Assembly (NCBI RefSeq): GCF_050947335.1
Contig: NW_027473352.1
Location: 434,001-498,000, forward strand
Length of the DNA: 64,000 nt
Reading direction: 5' to 3'
DNA from: Megachile rotundata
Taxonomy: Eukaryota > Arthropoda > Insecta > Hymenoptera > Megachilidae
The notes beneath the pieces were generated by a model that saw nothing but the letters and a program-made list of their open reading frames with translations, was not told the DNA's origin and searched no databases. A program made the position numbers and the translations under genes. Below, in pieces: positions 12,593 to 25,053 of this stretch. Positions within the stretch are counted from its first letter, which is position 1. The number at the start of each line of letters is the position of its first letter.

Positions 12593-14666
12593 GATTGTGT
12601 GATCGTGATTGTGTGATCGTGATTGTGTGACCGTGATTGTGTGATCGTGATTTTGTGATTGTGTGATTGTGTGATTGTGTTACCGTTATTGTGTGACCGT
12701 GATTGTGTGGTTGCGACTGTGTGATTGTGACTGTGTGATTGTGTGAGTGTGTTATTGTGTGATTGAGTGATTGTGTGACTGTGTGATTGTGTGATTGTGG
12801 GATTTTGTGATTGTGTGATTGTGTGATTGTGTGACCGTGATTGTGTGATCGTGTGATTGTGTGATTGTGATTGTGTGATTGTGATTGTGTGATTGTGATT
12901 GTGTGATTGTGATTGCGTGATTGTGATTGTGTGATTGTGATTGAGTGATTGTGTGATTGTGTGATTGTGTGATTGCGTGATTGTGTGAATGTGTGATTGT
13001 GTGACCGTGATTGTGTGATTGTGTGATTGTGTGATTGTGAGATTGTGTGATTGTGTGATTTTGTGATTGTGTGATTGAGTTATGTGTGCTTGTGTGATTG
13101 TGTGGTTGTGAGATTGTGTGATTGTGTGATTAGGTGATTGTGTGATTGTGTGATTGTGTGATTGTGTGATTGTGTGATTGTGTGATAGTGTGATTGTGTG
13201 ATTGTGTGATTGTGTGATTGTGTGATTGTGTGATTGTGTGACTGTGTGATTGTGTGATTGTGTGATTGTGTGATTGAGTGATTGCGTGATTGAGTGATTG
13301 TGTAATTGTGATTGTGTGATTGTGATTGTGTGTACTGTGTGATTGTGTGATTGTGTGATTGTGTGATTGTGTGATAGTGTGATTGTGTGATTGTGTGATT
13401 GTGTGATTGTGTGATTGTGTGATTGTGTGATTGTGTGATTGTGTGATTGTGTGATTGTGTGATTGTGTGATTGTGTGATTGTGTGATTGTGTGATTGTGT
13501 GATTGTGTGGTTGTGCGATCGTGATTGTGTGATCGTGATTGTGTGATTGCGTGATTGTGATTGTGTGATTGTGTGACTGTGTGACCGTGATTGTGTGACC
13601 GCGATTTTGTGACCGTGATTGTGTGACCGTGATTGAGTGACCGTGATTGAGTGACCGTGATTGTGCGATCGTGTGATTGTGTGATTGTGTGATTGTGATT
13701 GTGTGATTGTGATTGTGTGATTGTGATTGTGTGATTGTGATTGTGTGATTGTGATTGTGTGATTGTGATTGTGTGATTGTGATTGTGTGATTGTGATTGT
13801 GTGATTGTGATTGTGTGATTGTGATTGTGTGATTGTGATTGTGTGATTGTGATTGTGTGATTGTGATTGTGTGATTGTGATTGTGTGATTGTGATTGTGT
13901 GATTGTGATTGTGTGATTGTGATTGTGTGATTGTGATTGTGTGATTGTGATTGTGTGATTGTGATTGTGTGATTGTGATTGTGTGATTGTGATTGTGTGA
14001 TTGTGATTGTGTGATTGTGATTGTGTGATTGTGATTGTGTGATTGTGATTGTGTGATTGTGATTGTGTGATTGTGATTGTGTGATTGTGATTGTGTGATT
14101 GTGATTGTGTGATTGTGATTGTGTGATTGTGATTGTGTGATTGTGATTGTGTGATTGTGATTGTGTGATTGTGTCTGTGTGATTGTGTGAATGTGTGATT
14201 GTGTGATTGTGTGATTGTGTGATTGTGTGGTTGTGTGATTGTGTGACTGTGTGATTGTGCGATTGTGATTGTGTGATTGTGATTGTGTGATTGTGTGATT
14301 GTGTGATTGTGTGACTGTGTGATTGTGTGATTGTGTGATTGTGTGATTGTGTGATTGTGTGATTGTGTGATTGTGCGATTGTGTGATTGTGTGATTGTGT
14401 GATTGTGTGATTGTGTGACTGTGTGATTGTGTGACTGTGTGATTGTGTGATTGTGTGATTGTGTGATTGTGTGATTGTGTGATTGTGTGATTGTGTGATT
14501 GTGTGATTGTGTGATTGTGTGATTGTGTGATTGTGTGATTGCGTGATTGTGTAGTTGTGCGATCGTGATTGTGAGATCGTGATTGTGTGATTGCGTGATT
14601 GTGATTGTGTGATTGTGTGACTGTGATTGTGTGACCGTGATTGTGTGACCGTAATTGTGTGATCAT
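12593..14666. repeat. HOR unit 6, K type with inserted T block (2,074 bp)
   Basis: After the head (private gggattttg near 12800) there is a short 14-mer run. Then comes a distinctive segment (T block): gagttatgtgtgcttg near 13078, gattaggtg near 13130 and gtgtactgtg near 13332. A second head without an anchor (ccgcgatttt near 13600) leads into array K3. Two units therefore appear fused with loss of the anchor between them. Unit 8 has the same fusion. Confidence 0.92.
13687..14170. repeat. 14-mer array K3, 34 copies
   Basis: 484 bp equals 34 x 14 plus a terminal 8-mer before gtgtctg. Its left flank is gcgatcgtgtgattg, where most K arrays have gtgatcgtg; K4 shares this c. Confidence 0.95.
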
Positions 14667-16937
14667 GATTGTGTGATCGTGATTGTGTGATCGTGATTGT
14701 GTGACCGTGATTGTGTGATCGTGATTTTGTGATTGTGTGATTGTGTGATTGTGTGAATGTGTGATTGTGTTACCGTTATTGTGTGACCGTGATTGTGTGG
14801 TTGCGACTGTGTGATTGTGACTGTGTGATTGTGTGAGTGTGTTATTGTGTGATTGAGTGATTGTGTGACTGTGTGATTGTGTGATTGTGTGATTGTGTGA
14901 TTTTGTGATTGTGTGATTGTGTGATTGTGTGACCGTGATTGTGTGACCGCGATTTTGTGACCGTGATTGTGTGACCGTGATTGAGTGACCGTGATTGAGT
15001 GACCGTGATTGTGTGATCGTGTGATTGTGTGATTGTGTGATTGTGATTGTGTGATTGTGATTGTGTGATTGTGTGACTGTGTGATTGTGTGATTGTGTGA
15101 TTGTGTGATTGTGTGATTGTGATTGTGTGATTGTGATTGTGTGATAGTGTCTGTGTGATTGTGTGAGTGTGTGATTGTGTGATTGTGTGATTGTGTGATT
15201 GTGTGATTGTGTGATTGTGTGATTGTGTGATTGTGAGATTGTGTGATTGTGTGAATGTGTGATTGTGTGATTGTGTGGTTGTGCGATCGTGATTGTGTGA
15301 TGGTGATTGTGTGATTGCGTGATTGTGATTGTGTGATTGTGTGACTGTGATTGTGTGACCGTGATTGTGTGATTGTGATTGTGTGATTGTGATTGTGTGA
15401 TTGTGATTGTGTGATTGTGATTGTGTGATTGTGATTGTGTGATTGTGATTGTGTGATTGTGATTGTGTGATTGTGATTGTGTGATTGTGATTGTGTGATT
15501 GTGATTGTGTGATTGTGATTGTGTGATTGTGATTGTGTGATTGTGATTGTGTGATTGTGATTGTGTGATTGTGATTGTGTGATTGTGATTGTGTGATTGT
15601 GATTGTGTGATTGTGATTGTGTGATTGTGATTGTGTGATTGTGATTGTGTGATTGTGATTGTGTGATTGTGATTGTGTGATTGTGATTGTGTGATTGTGA
15701 TTGTGTGATTGTGATTGTGTGATTGTGATTGTGTGATTGTGATTGTGTGATTGTGATTGTGTGATTGTGATTGTGTGATTGTGATTGTGTGATTGTGATT
15801 GTGTGATTGTGATTGTGTGATTGTGATTGTGTGATTGTGATTGTGTGATTGTGATTGTGTGATTGTGATTGTGTGATTGTGATTGTGTGATTGTGATTGT
15901 GTGATTGTGATTGTGTGATTGTGATTGTGTGATTGTGATTGTGTGATTGTGATTGTGTGATTGTGATTGTGTGATTGTGATTGTGTGATTGTGATTGTGT
16001 GATTGTGATTGTGTGATTGTGATTGTGTGATTGTGATTGTGTGATTGTGATTGTGTGATTGTGATTGTGTGATTGTGATTGTGTGATTGTGATTGTGTGA
16101 TTGTGATTGTGTGATTGTGATTGTGTGATTGTGATTGTGTGATCGTGATTGTGTGACCGTGATTGTGTGATCGTGATTTTGTGATTGTGTGATTGTGTGA
16201 TTGTGTTACCGTTATTGTGTGACCGTGATTGTGTGGTTGCGACTGTGCGATTGTGATTGTGTGATTGTGTGATTGTGTGATTGTGTGATTGTGTGATTGT
16301 GTGATTGTGTGACTGTGTGACTGTGTGATTGTGTGATTGTGTGATTGTGTGATTGTGTGATTGTGATTGTGTGATTGTGATTGTGTGATAGTGTCTGTGT
16401 GATTGTGTGAGTGTGTGATTGTGTGATTGTGTGATTGTGAGATTGTGTGATTGTGTGATTGTGTGATTGAGTGATTGTGTGATTGTGTGATTGTGTGATT
16501 GAGTGATTGTGTGATTGTGTGATTGTGTGATTGTGTGATTGAGTGATTGTGTGCTTGTGTGATTGTGTGATTTTGTGATTGAGTGATTGTGTGATTGTGT
16601 GATTGTGTGATTGTGTGAATGTGTGATTGTGTGATTGATGATTGTGTGATTGTGTGATTGTGTGATTGTGTGATTGTGTGATTGTGTGATTGTGTGATTG
16701 TGTGATTGTGTGATTGTGTGATTGTGTGATTGTGTGATTGTGTGATTGTGTGATTGTGTGATTGTGTGATTGTGTGATTGTGTGATTGTGTGATTGTGTG
16801 ATTGTGTGATTGCGTGATTGTGTGGTTGTGCGATCGTGATTGTGTGATCGTGATTGTGTGATTGCGTGATTGTGATTGTGTGATTGTGTGACTGTGATTG
16901 TGTGACCGTGATTGTGTGACCGTAATTGTGTGATCAT
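14667..16937. repeat. HOR unit 7, L type (2,271 bp)
   Basis: Copy of unit 5 about 4.31 kb away, with gatggtg near 15302, array L-III, gcgactgtgcg and gattgatgattg near 16636 in the same order. The 38-bp length difference equals one 14-mer plus three 8-mers. Confidence 0.95.
15367..16143. repeat. 14-mer array L-III, 55.5 copies
   Basis: 777 bp of perfect 14-mers between gatggtg (plus 65 bp) and gatcgtg, in the same context as L-I and L-II. Confidence 0.95.
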
Positions 16938-19501
16938 GATTGTGTGATCGTGATTGTGTGATCGTGATTGTGTGACCGTGATTGTGTGATCGTGATTTTG
17001 TGATTGTGTGATTGTGTGATTGTGTTACCGTTATTGAGTGACCGTGATTGTGTGGTTGCGACTGTGTGATTGTGACTGTGTGATTGTGTGAGTGTGTTAT
17101 TGTGTGATTGAGTGATTGTGTGACTGTGTGATTGTGTGATTGTGGGATTTTGTGATTGTGTGATTGTGTGATTGTGTGACCGTGATTGTGTGATCGTGTG
17201 ATTGTGTGATTGTGATTGTGTGATTGTGATTGTGTGATTGTGATTGTGTGATTGTGATTGTGTGATTGTGATTGCGTGATTGTGATTGTGTGATTGTGAT
17301 TGAGTGATTGTGTGATTGTGTGATTGTGTGATTGCGTGATTGTGTGAATGTGTGATTGTGTGACCGTGATTGTGTGATTGTGTGATTGTGTGATTGTGAG
17401 ATTGTGTGATTGTGTGATTTTGTGATTGTGTGATTGAGTTATGTGTGCTTGTGTGATTGTGTGGTTGTGAGATTGTGTGATTGTGTGATTAGGTGATTGT
17501 GTGATTGTGTGATTGTGTGATTGTGTGATTGTGTGATTGTGTGATAGTGTGATTGTGTGATTGTGTGATTGTGTGATTGTGTGATTGTGTGATTGTGTGA
17601 CTGTGTGATTGTGTGATTGTGTGATTGTGTGATTGAGTGATTGCGTGATTGTGTGATTGTGTAATTGTGATTGTGTGATTGTGATTGTGTGTACTGTGTG
17701 ATTGTGTGATTGTGTGATTGTGTGATTGTGTGATAGTGTGATTGTGTGATTGTGTGATTGTGTGATTGTGTGATTGTGTGATTGTGTGATTGTGTGATTG
17801 TGTGATTGTGTGATTGTGTGATTGTGTGATTGTGTGATTGTGTGATTGTGTGATTGTGTGATTGTGTGATTGTGTGATTGTGTGGTTGTGCGATCGTGAT
17901 TGTGTGATCGTGATTGTGTGATTGCGTGATTGTGATTGTGTGATTGTGTGACTGTGTGACCGTGATTGTGTGACCGCGATTTTGTGACCGTGATTGTGTG
18001 ACCGTGATTGAGTGACCGTGATTGAGTGACCGTGATTGTGCGATCGTGTGATTGTGTGATTGTGTGATTGTGATTGTGTGATTGTGATTGTGTGATTGTG
18101 ATTGTGTGATTGTGATTGTGTGATTGTGATTGTGTGATTGTGATTGTGTGATTGTGATTGTGTGATTGTGATTGTGTGATTGTGATTGTGTGATTGTGAT
18201 TGTGTGATTGTGATTGTGTGATTGTGATTGTGTGATTGTGATTGTGTGATTGTGATTGTGTGATTGTGATTGTGTGATTGTGATTGTGTGATTGTGATTG
18301 TGTGATTGTGATTGTGTGATTGTGATTGTGTGATTGTGATTGTGTGATTGTGTCTGTGTGATTGTGTGAGTGTGTGATTGTGTGATTGTGTGATTGTGTG
18401 ATTGTGTGGTTGTGTGATTGTGTGACTGAGTGATTGTGTGATTGTGTGATTGTGCGATTGTGATTGTGTGATTGTGTGATTGTGTGATTGTGTGATTGTG
18501 TGATTGTGTGATTGTGTGATTGTGTGATTGTGTGATTGTGTGATTGTGTGATTGTGTAATTGTGATTGTGCGATTGTGATTGTGTGACTGTGTGATTGTG
18601 ATTGTGTGATTGTGATTGTGTGATTGTGATTGTGTGATTGTGATTGTGTGATTGTGATTGCGTGATTGTGATTGTGTGATTGTGATTGAGTGATTGTGTG
18701 ATTGTGTGATTGTGTGATTGCGTGATTGTGTGAATGTGTGATTGTGTGACCGTGATTGTGTGATTGTGTGATTGTGTGATTGTGAGATTGTGTGATTGTG
18801 TGATTGTGTGATTTTGTGATTGTGTGATTGAGTTATGTGTGCTCGTGTGATTGTGTGGTTGTGTGATTGTGTGATTGCGTGATTGTGATGGTGTGATTGT
18901 ATGACTGTGTGATTGTGTGATTGTGTGATTGTGAGATTGTGTGATTGTGTGATTGAGTGATTGTGTGATTGTGTGATTGTGTGATTGTGTGATTGTGTGA
19001 TTGTGTGATTGTGTGATTGTGTAATTGTGATTGTGTGATTGTGTGATTGTGTGATTGTGTGATTGTGTGATTGAGTGATTGTGTGCTTGTGTGATTGTCT
19101 GATTTTGTGATTGAGTGATTGTGTGATTGTGTGATTGTGTGATTGTGTGATTGTGTGATTGTGTGATTGTGTGATTGTGTGATTGTGTGATTGTGTGATA
19201 GTGTGATTGTGTGATTGTGTGATTGTGTGATTGTGTGATTGAGTGATTGTGTGCTTGTGTGATTGTGTGATTGTGTGATTGTGTGATTGTGTGATTGTAT
19301 GATTGTGTGATTGTGTGATTGTGTGCTGTGTGATTGTGTGATTGTGTGATTGTGTGATTGTGTGATTGTGTGATTGTGTGATTGTTTGGTTGTGCGATCG
19401 TGATTGTGTGATCGTGATTGTGTGATCGCGTGATTGTGATTGTGTGATTGTGTGACTGTGATTGTGTGACCGTGATTGTGTGACCGTAATTGTGTGATCA
19501 T
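16938..19501. repeat. HOR unit 8, K type with T block (2,564 bp)
   Basis: Copy of unit 6 through array K4: anchor to array start is 1,124 bp here and 1,094 bp there, a difference of one 14-mer plus two 8-mers. It then carries a longer tail with gagttatgtgtgctcg near 18835, gtgcgattg, gatggtg and gtgtgctg before the anchor. This tail resembles that of unit 2 (6.35-7.37 kb). Confidence 0.93.
18062..18349. repeat. 14-mer array K4, 20 copies
   Basis: 288 bp equals 20 x 14 plus a terminal 8-mer, followed by gtgtctg and gtgtgagt. Confidence 0.95.
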
Positions 19502-19869
19502 GATTGTGTGATCGTGATTGTGTGATCGTGATTGTGTGACCGTGATTGTGTGATCGTAATTTTGTGATTGTGTGATTGTGTGATTGTGTGATTGTGTGAA
19601 TGTGTGATTGTGTTACCGTTATTGTGTGACCGTGATTGTGTGGTTGCGACTCTGCGATTGTGACTGTGTGATTGTGTGAGTGTGTTATTGTGTGATTGAG
19701 TGAGTGTGTGACTGTGTGATTGTGTGATTGTGTGATTTTGTGATTGTGTGATTGTGTGATTGTGTGACCGTGATTGTGTGACCGCGATTTTGTGACCGTG
19801 ATTGTGTGACCGTGATTGAGTGACCGTGATTGAGTGACCGTGATTGTGTGATCGTGTGATTGTGTGATT

Positions 19870-20003
19870 GTGTGATTGTGATTGTGTGATTGTGATTGTG
19901 TGATTGTGATTGTGTGATTGTGATTGTGTGATTGTGATTGTGTGATTGTGATTGTGTGATTGTGATTGTGTGATTGTGATTGTGTGATTGTGATTGTGTG
20001 ATT
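19870..20003. repeat. 14-mer array K5, 9 copies
   Basis: 134 bp equals 9 x 14 plus a terminal 8-mer before gtgtctg. First array of the 1.25-kb tandem duplication. Confidence 0.94.
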
Positions 20004-20051
20004 GTGTCTGTGTGATTGTGTGAGTGTGTGATTGTGTGATTGTGTGATTGT

Positions 20052-20475
20052 GTTATTGTGTGGTTGTGTGATTGTGTGACTGTGTGATTGTGTGATTGTG
20101 TGATTGTGCGAATGTGATTGTGTGATTGTGTGATTGTGTGATTGTGTGATTGTGTGACTGTGTGATTGTGTGATTGTGTGATTGTGGGATTGTGTGATTG
20201 TGTGATTGTGTGATTGTGTGATTGTGTGATTGTGTGATTGTGTGATTGTGTGAGTGTGTGATTGTGTGATTGTGTGAATTTGTTATTGTGTGGTTGTGTG
20301 ATTGTGTGACTGTGTGATTGTGTGATTGTGTGATTGTGCGATTGTGATTGTGTGATTGTGTGATTGTGTGATTGTGTGATTGTGTGACTGTGTGATTGTG
20401 TGATTGTGTGATTGTGGGATTGTGTGATTGTGTGATTGTGTGACTGTGTGATTGTGTGATTGTGTGATTGAGTTA
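20052..20475. repeat. Sub-repeats of 230 and 190 bp
   Basis: The motif ttattgtgtggttg recurs with its a at 20055, 20285 and 20475, spacings of 230 and 190 bp. Between them the variants gcga(a/t)tg, gtgtgact and gtgggattg recur in the same order. The second copy of the larger duplication repeats the pattern at 21351, 21581 and 21771 with the same spacings. Confidence 0.92.
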
Positions 20476-21123
20476 TTGTGTGGTTGTGTGATTGTGTGAC
20501 TGTGTGATTGTGTGATTGTGTGATTGTGCGATTGTGATTGTGTGATTGTGTGATTGTGTGATTGTGTGATTGTGTGACTGTGTGATTGTGTGATTGTGTG
20601 ATTGTGGGATTGTGTGATTGTGTGATTGTGTGATTGTGTGATTGTGTGATTGTGTGATTGTGTGATTGTGTGATTGTGTGACTGTGTGATTGTGTGATTG
20701 TGTGATTGTGTGATTGTGTGATTGTGTGATTGCGTGATTGTGATGGTGTGATTGTATGACTGTGTGATTGTGTGATTGTGTGATTGTGAGATTGTGTGAT
20801 TGTGTGATTGAGTGATTGTGTGATTGTGTGATTGTGTGATTGTGTGATTGTGTGAGTGTGTGATTGTGTGATTGTGTGATTGTGTGATTGTGTGATTGTG
20901 TGATTGTGTAATTGTGATTGTGTGATTGTGTGATTGTGTGATTGTGTGATTGTGTGATTGTGTGATCGTGTGATTGTGTGATTGTGTGATTTTGTGATTG
21001 TGTGATTGTGTGATTGTGTGACCGTGATTGTGTGACCGCGATTTTGTGACCGTGATTGTGTGACCGTGATTGAGTGACCGTGATTGAGTGACCGTGATTG
21101 TGTGATCGTGTGATTGTGTGATT

Positions 21124-21299
21124 GTGTGATTGTGATTGTGTGATTGTGATTGTGTGATTGTGATTGTGTGATTGTGATTGTGTGATTGTGATTGTGTGAT
21201 TGTGATTGTGTGATTGTGATTGTGTGATTGTGATTGTGTGATTGTGATTGTGTGATTGTGATTGTGTGATTGTGATTGTGTGATTGTGATTGTGTGATT
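21124..21299. repeat. 14-mer array K6, 12 copies
   Basis: 176 bp equals 12 x 14 plus a terminal 8-mer. Second array of the 1.25-kb tandem duplication. Confidence 0.94.
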
Positions 21300-21350
21300 G
21301 TGTCTGTGTGATTGTGTGAGTGTGTGATTGTGTGATTGTGTGATTGTGTT

Positions 21351-21771
21351 ATTGTGTGGTTGTGTGATTGTGTGACTGTGTGATTGTGTGATTGTGTGAT
21401 TGTGCGAATGTGATTGTGTGATTGTGTGATTGTGTGATTGTGTGATTGTGTGACTGTGTGATTGTGTGATTGTGTGATTGTGGGATTGTGTGATTGTGTG
21501 ATTGTGTGATTGTGTGATTGTGTGATTGTGTGATTGTGTGATTGTGTGAGTGTGTGATTGTGTGATTGTGTGAATTTGTTATTGTGTGGTTGTGTGATTG
21601 TGTGACTGTGTGATTGTGTGATTGTGTGATTGTGCGATTGTGATTGTGTGATTGTGTGATTGTGTGATTGTGTGATTGTGTGACTGTGTGATTGTGTGAT
21701 TGTGTGATTGTGGGATTGTGTGATTGTGTGATTGTGTGACTGTGTGATTGTGTGATTGTGTGATTGAGTTA
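21351..21771. repeat. Second set of 230- and 190-bp sub-repeats
   Basis: Same landmarks and spacings as at 20052-20475, including the private gaatttgttattg near 21573 and gagttattg near 21767. They were present before the larger duplication. Confidence 0.92.
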
Positions 21772-22435
21772 TTGTGTGGTTGTGTGATTGTGTGACTGTG
21801 TGATTGTGTGATTGTGTGATTGTGCGATTGTGATTGTGTGATTGTGTGATTGTGTGATTGTGTGATTGTGTGACTGTGTGATTGTGTGATTGTGTGATTG
21901 TGGGATTGTGTGATTGTGTGATTGTGTGATTGTGTGATTGTGTGATTGTGTGATTGTGTGATTGTGTGATTGTGTGATTGTGTGACTGTGTGATTGTGTG
22001 ATTGTGTGATTGTGTGATTGTGTGATTGTGTGATTGCGTGATTGTGATGGTGTGATTGTATGACTGTGTGATTGTGTGATTGTGTGATTGTGAGATTGTG
22101 TGATTGTGTGATTGAGTGATTGTGTGATTGTGTGATTGTGTGATTGTGTGATTGTGTGAGTGTGTGATTGTGTGATTGTGTGATTGTGTGATTGTGTGAT
22201 TGTGTGATTGTGTAATTGTGATTGTGTGATTGTGTGATTGTGTGATTGTGTGATTGTGTGATTGTGTGATTGTGTGATCGTGTGATTGTGTGATTGTGTG
22301 ATTGTGTGATTGTGTGATTGTGTGATTGTGTGACCGTGATTGTGTGACCGCAATTTTGTGACCGTGATTGTGTGACCGTGATTGAGTGACCGTGATTGAG
22401 TGACCGTGATTGTGTGATCGTGTGATTGTGTGATT

Positions 22436-23093
22436 GTGTGATTGTGATTGTGTGATTGTGATTGTGTGATTGTGATTGTGTGATTGTGATTGTGTGATTG
22501 TGATTGTGTGATTGTGATTGTGTGATTGTGATTGTGTGATTGTGATTGTGTGATTGTGATTGTGTGATTGTGATTGTGTGATTGTGATTGTGTGATTGTG
22601 ATTGTGTGATTGTGATTGTGTGATTGTGATTGTGTGATTGTGATTGTGTGATTGTGATTGTGTGATTGTGATTGTGTGATTGTGATTGTGTGATTGTGAT
22701 TGTGTGATTGTGATTGTGTGATTGTGATTGTGTGATTGTGATTGTGTGATTGTGATTGTGTGATTGTGATTGTGTGATTGTGATTGTGTGATTGTGATTG
22801 TGTGATTGTGATTGTGTGATTGTGATTGTGTGATTGTGATTGTGTGATTGTGATTGTGTGATTGTGATTGTGTGATTGTGATTGTGTGATTGTGATTGTG
22901 TGATTGTGATTGTGTGATTGTGATTGTGTGATTGTGATTGTGTGATTGTGATTGTGTGATTGTGATTGTGTGATTGTGATTGTGTGATTGTGATTGTGTG
23001 ATTGTGATTGTGTGATTGTGATTGTGTGATTGTGATTGTGTGATTGTGATTGTGTGATTGTGATTGTGTGATTGTGATTGTGTGATTGTGATT
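22436..23093. repeat. 14-mer array K7, 47 copies
   Basis: 658 bp of perfect 14-mers, then gtgtgat followed by agtgtctg. It breaks the general fall in array size along the window. The right flank repeats gatagtgtctg twice; the array at 26202 has the same double flank. Confidence 0.94.
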
Positions 23094-24151
23094 GTGTGAT
23101 AGTGTCTGTGTGATTGTGTGATAGTGTCTGTGTGATTGTGTGAGTGTGTGATTGTGTGATTGTGTGATTGTGAGATTGTGTGATTGTGTGATTGAGTGAT
23201 TGTGTGATTGTGTGATTGTGTGATTGTGTGATTGTGTGATTGTGTGATTGTGTGATTGTGTGATTGTGTGATTGTGTGATTGTGTGATTGTGTGATTGTG
23301 TGCTTGTGTGATTGTGTGATAGTGTGATTGTGTGATTGTGTGATTGTGTGATTGTGTGATTGTGTGATTGTGTGATTGTGATTGTGTGATTGTGATTGTG
23401 TGATTGTGATTGTGTGATTGTGATTGTGTGATTGTGATTGTGTGATTGTGATTGTGTGATTGTGATTGTGTGATTGTGATTGAGTGATTGTGTGATTGTG
23501 TGATTGTGTGATTGCGTGATTGTGTGAATGTGTGATTGTGTGACCGTGATTGTGTGATTGTGTGATTGTGTGATTGTGAGATTGTGTGATTGTGTGATTT
23601 TGTGATTGTGTGATTGAGTTATGTGTGCTTGTGTGATTGTGTGGTTGTGAGATTGTGTGATTGTGTGATTAGGTGATTGTGTGATTGTGTGATTGTGTGA
23701 TTGTGTGATTGTGTGATAGTGTGATTGTGTGATTGTGTGATTGTGTGATTGTGTGATTGTGTGATTGTGTGACTGTGTGATTGTGTGATTGTGTGATTGT
23801 GTGATTGTGTGATTGCGTGATTGTGAGATTGCGTAATTGTGATTGTGTGATTGTGATTGTGTGTACTGTGTGATTGTGTGATTGTGTGATTGTGTGATAG
23901 TGTGATTGTGTGATTGTGTGATTGTGTGATTGTGTGATTGTGTGATTGTGTGATTGTGTGATTGTGTGATTGTGTGATTGTGTGATTGTGTGATTGTGTG
24001 ATTGTGTGATTGTGTGATTGTGTGATTGTGTGATTGTGTGATTGTGTGATTGTGTGATTGTGTGATTGTGTGATTGTGTGACTGTGTGATTGTGTGATTG
24101 TGTGATTGTGTGGTTGTGCGATCGTGATTGTGTGATCGTGACTGTGTGATT
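23094..24151. repeat. 8-mer tail, short 14-mer run and T block
   Basis: 8-mers with gattgag and gtgtgctt, a short 14-mer run near 23370-23480, then the T block: gagttatg with its a at 23621, gattaggtg near 23670 and gtgtactgtg with its c at 23866. It closes with cgatcg near 24120. The T block recurs at 25193-25446, offset 1,572-1,580 bp, and in units 6 and 8. Confidence 0.9.
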
Positions 24152-24389
24152 GTGTGATTGTGATTGTGTGATTGTGATTGTGTGATTGTGATTGTGTGAT
24201 TGTGATTGTGTGATTGTGATTGTGTGATTGTGATTGTGTGATTGTGATTGTGTGATTGTGATTGTGTGATTGTGATTGTGTGATTGTGATTGTGTGATTG
24301 TGATTGTGTGATTGTGATTGTGTGATTGTGATTGTGTGATTGTGATTGTGTGATTGTGATTGTGTGATTGTGATTGTGTGATTGTGATT
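24152..24389. repeat. 14-mer array K8, 17 copies
   Basis: 238 bp of perfect 14-mers ending in gtgtgat followed by agtgtctg. The head before it is reduced to cgatcg, gatcgtg and gactgtg. Confidence 0.93.
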
Positions 24390-24633
24390 GTGTGATAGTG
24401 TCTGTGTGATTGTGTGAGTGTGTGATTGTGTGATTGTGTGATTGTGTGATTGTGTGGTTGTGTGATTGTGTGACTGTGTGATTGTGTGATTGTGTGATTG
24501 TGCGATTGTGATTGTGTGATTGTGTGATTGTGTGATTGTGTGATTGTGTGACTGTGTGATTGTGTGATTGTGTGATTGTGTGATTGTGTGATTGTGTGAT
24601 TGTGTGATTGTGTGATTGTGTGATTTTGTGATT

Positions 24634-24833
24634 GTGTGATTGTGTGATTGTGTGATTGTGTGATTGTGTGATTGTGTGATTGTGTGATTGTGTGATTGTG
24701 TGATTGTGTGATTGTGTGATTGTGTGATTGTGTGATTGTGTGATTGTGTGATTGTGTGATTGTGTGATTGTGTGATTGTGTGATTGTGTGATTGTGTGAT
24801 TGTGTGATTGTGTGATTGTGTGATTGTGTGATT
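24634..24833. repeat. Pure 8-mer run, 25 copies
   Basis: 200 bp of uninterrupted gtgtgatt between a ttgtgatt variant and gtgtgacc. Among the longest perfect 8-mer runs in the window. Confidence 0.94.
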
Positions 24834-24941
24834 GTGTGACCGTGATTGTGTGACCGCGATTTTGTGACCGTGATTGTGTGACCGTGATTGAGTGACCGTG
24901 ATTGAGTGACCGTGATTGTGTGATCGTGTGATTGTGTGATT

Positions 24942-25053
24942 GTGTGATTGTGATTGTGTGATTGTGATTGTGTGATTGTGATTGTGTGATTGTGATTGTG
25001 TGATTGTGATTGTGTGATTGTGATTGTGTGATTGTGATTGTGTGATTGTGATT
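24942..25053. repeat. 14-mer array K9, 8 copies
   Basis: 112 bp of perfect 14-mers following a ccgcgatttt head and ending at gattgag. The T block at 25193 follows. Confidence 0.93.

Larger units (their letters stand above)
10360..14666. repeat. 4.3-kb L+K tandem duplication, left copy (units 5-6)
   Basis: Units 5 and 6 match units 7 and 8 in order: L array, gcgactgtgcg, gattgatgattg, anchor, gggattttg, T block, second head, K array. The offset grows from 4,307 to 4,375 bp in 8- and 14-bp steps. Confidence 0.93.
14667..18349. repeat. 4.3-kb L+K tandem duplication, right copy (units 7-8, to the end of array K4)
   Basis: Same landmark order as 10360-14170. The tail after array K4 is of a different type, so the match ends there. 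A less complete earlier relative, an L unit only, begins at 3908. Confidence 0.92.
19782..22347. repeat. Tandem duplication of about 1.25-1.31 kb
   Basis: Landmark ccgc(g/a) occurs at 19782, 21036 and 22348, giving copies of 1,254 and 1,312 bp. The 58-bp difference equals three 14-mers (arrays of 9 and 12) plus two 8-mers. Both copies contain the same order of gtgttattgtgtgg, gcgaatg, gtgggattg, gaatttgttattg, gagttattg and gatggtg. Confidence 0.93.

Noticed and set aside
21769..22353. Short - strand frame of 194 codons beginning Met-Arg-Ser
   Set aside because: Its start is a TTG created by the ccgcaatttt variant, and the rest is repeat translation.
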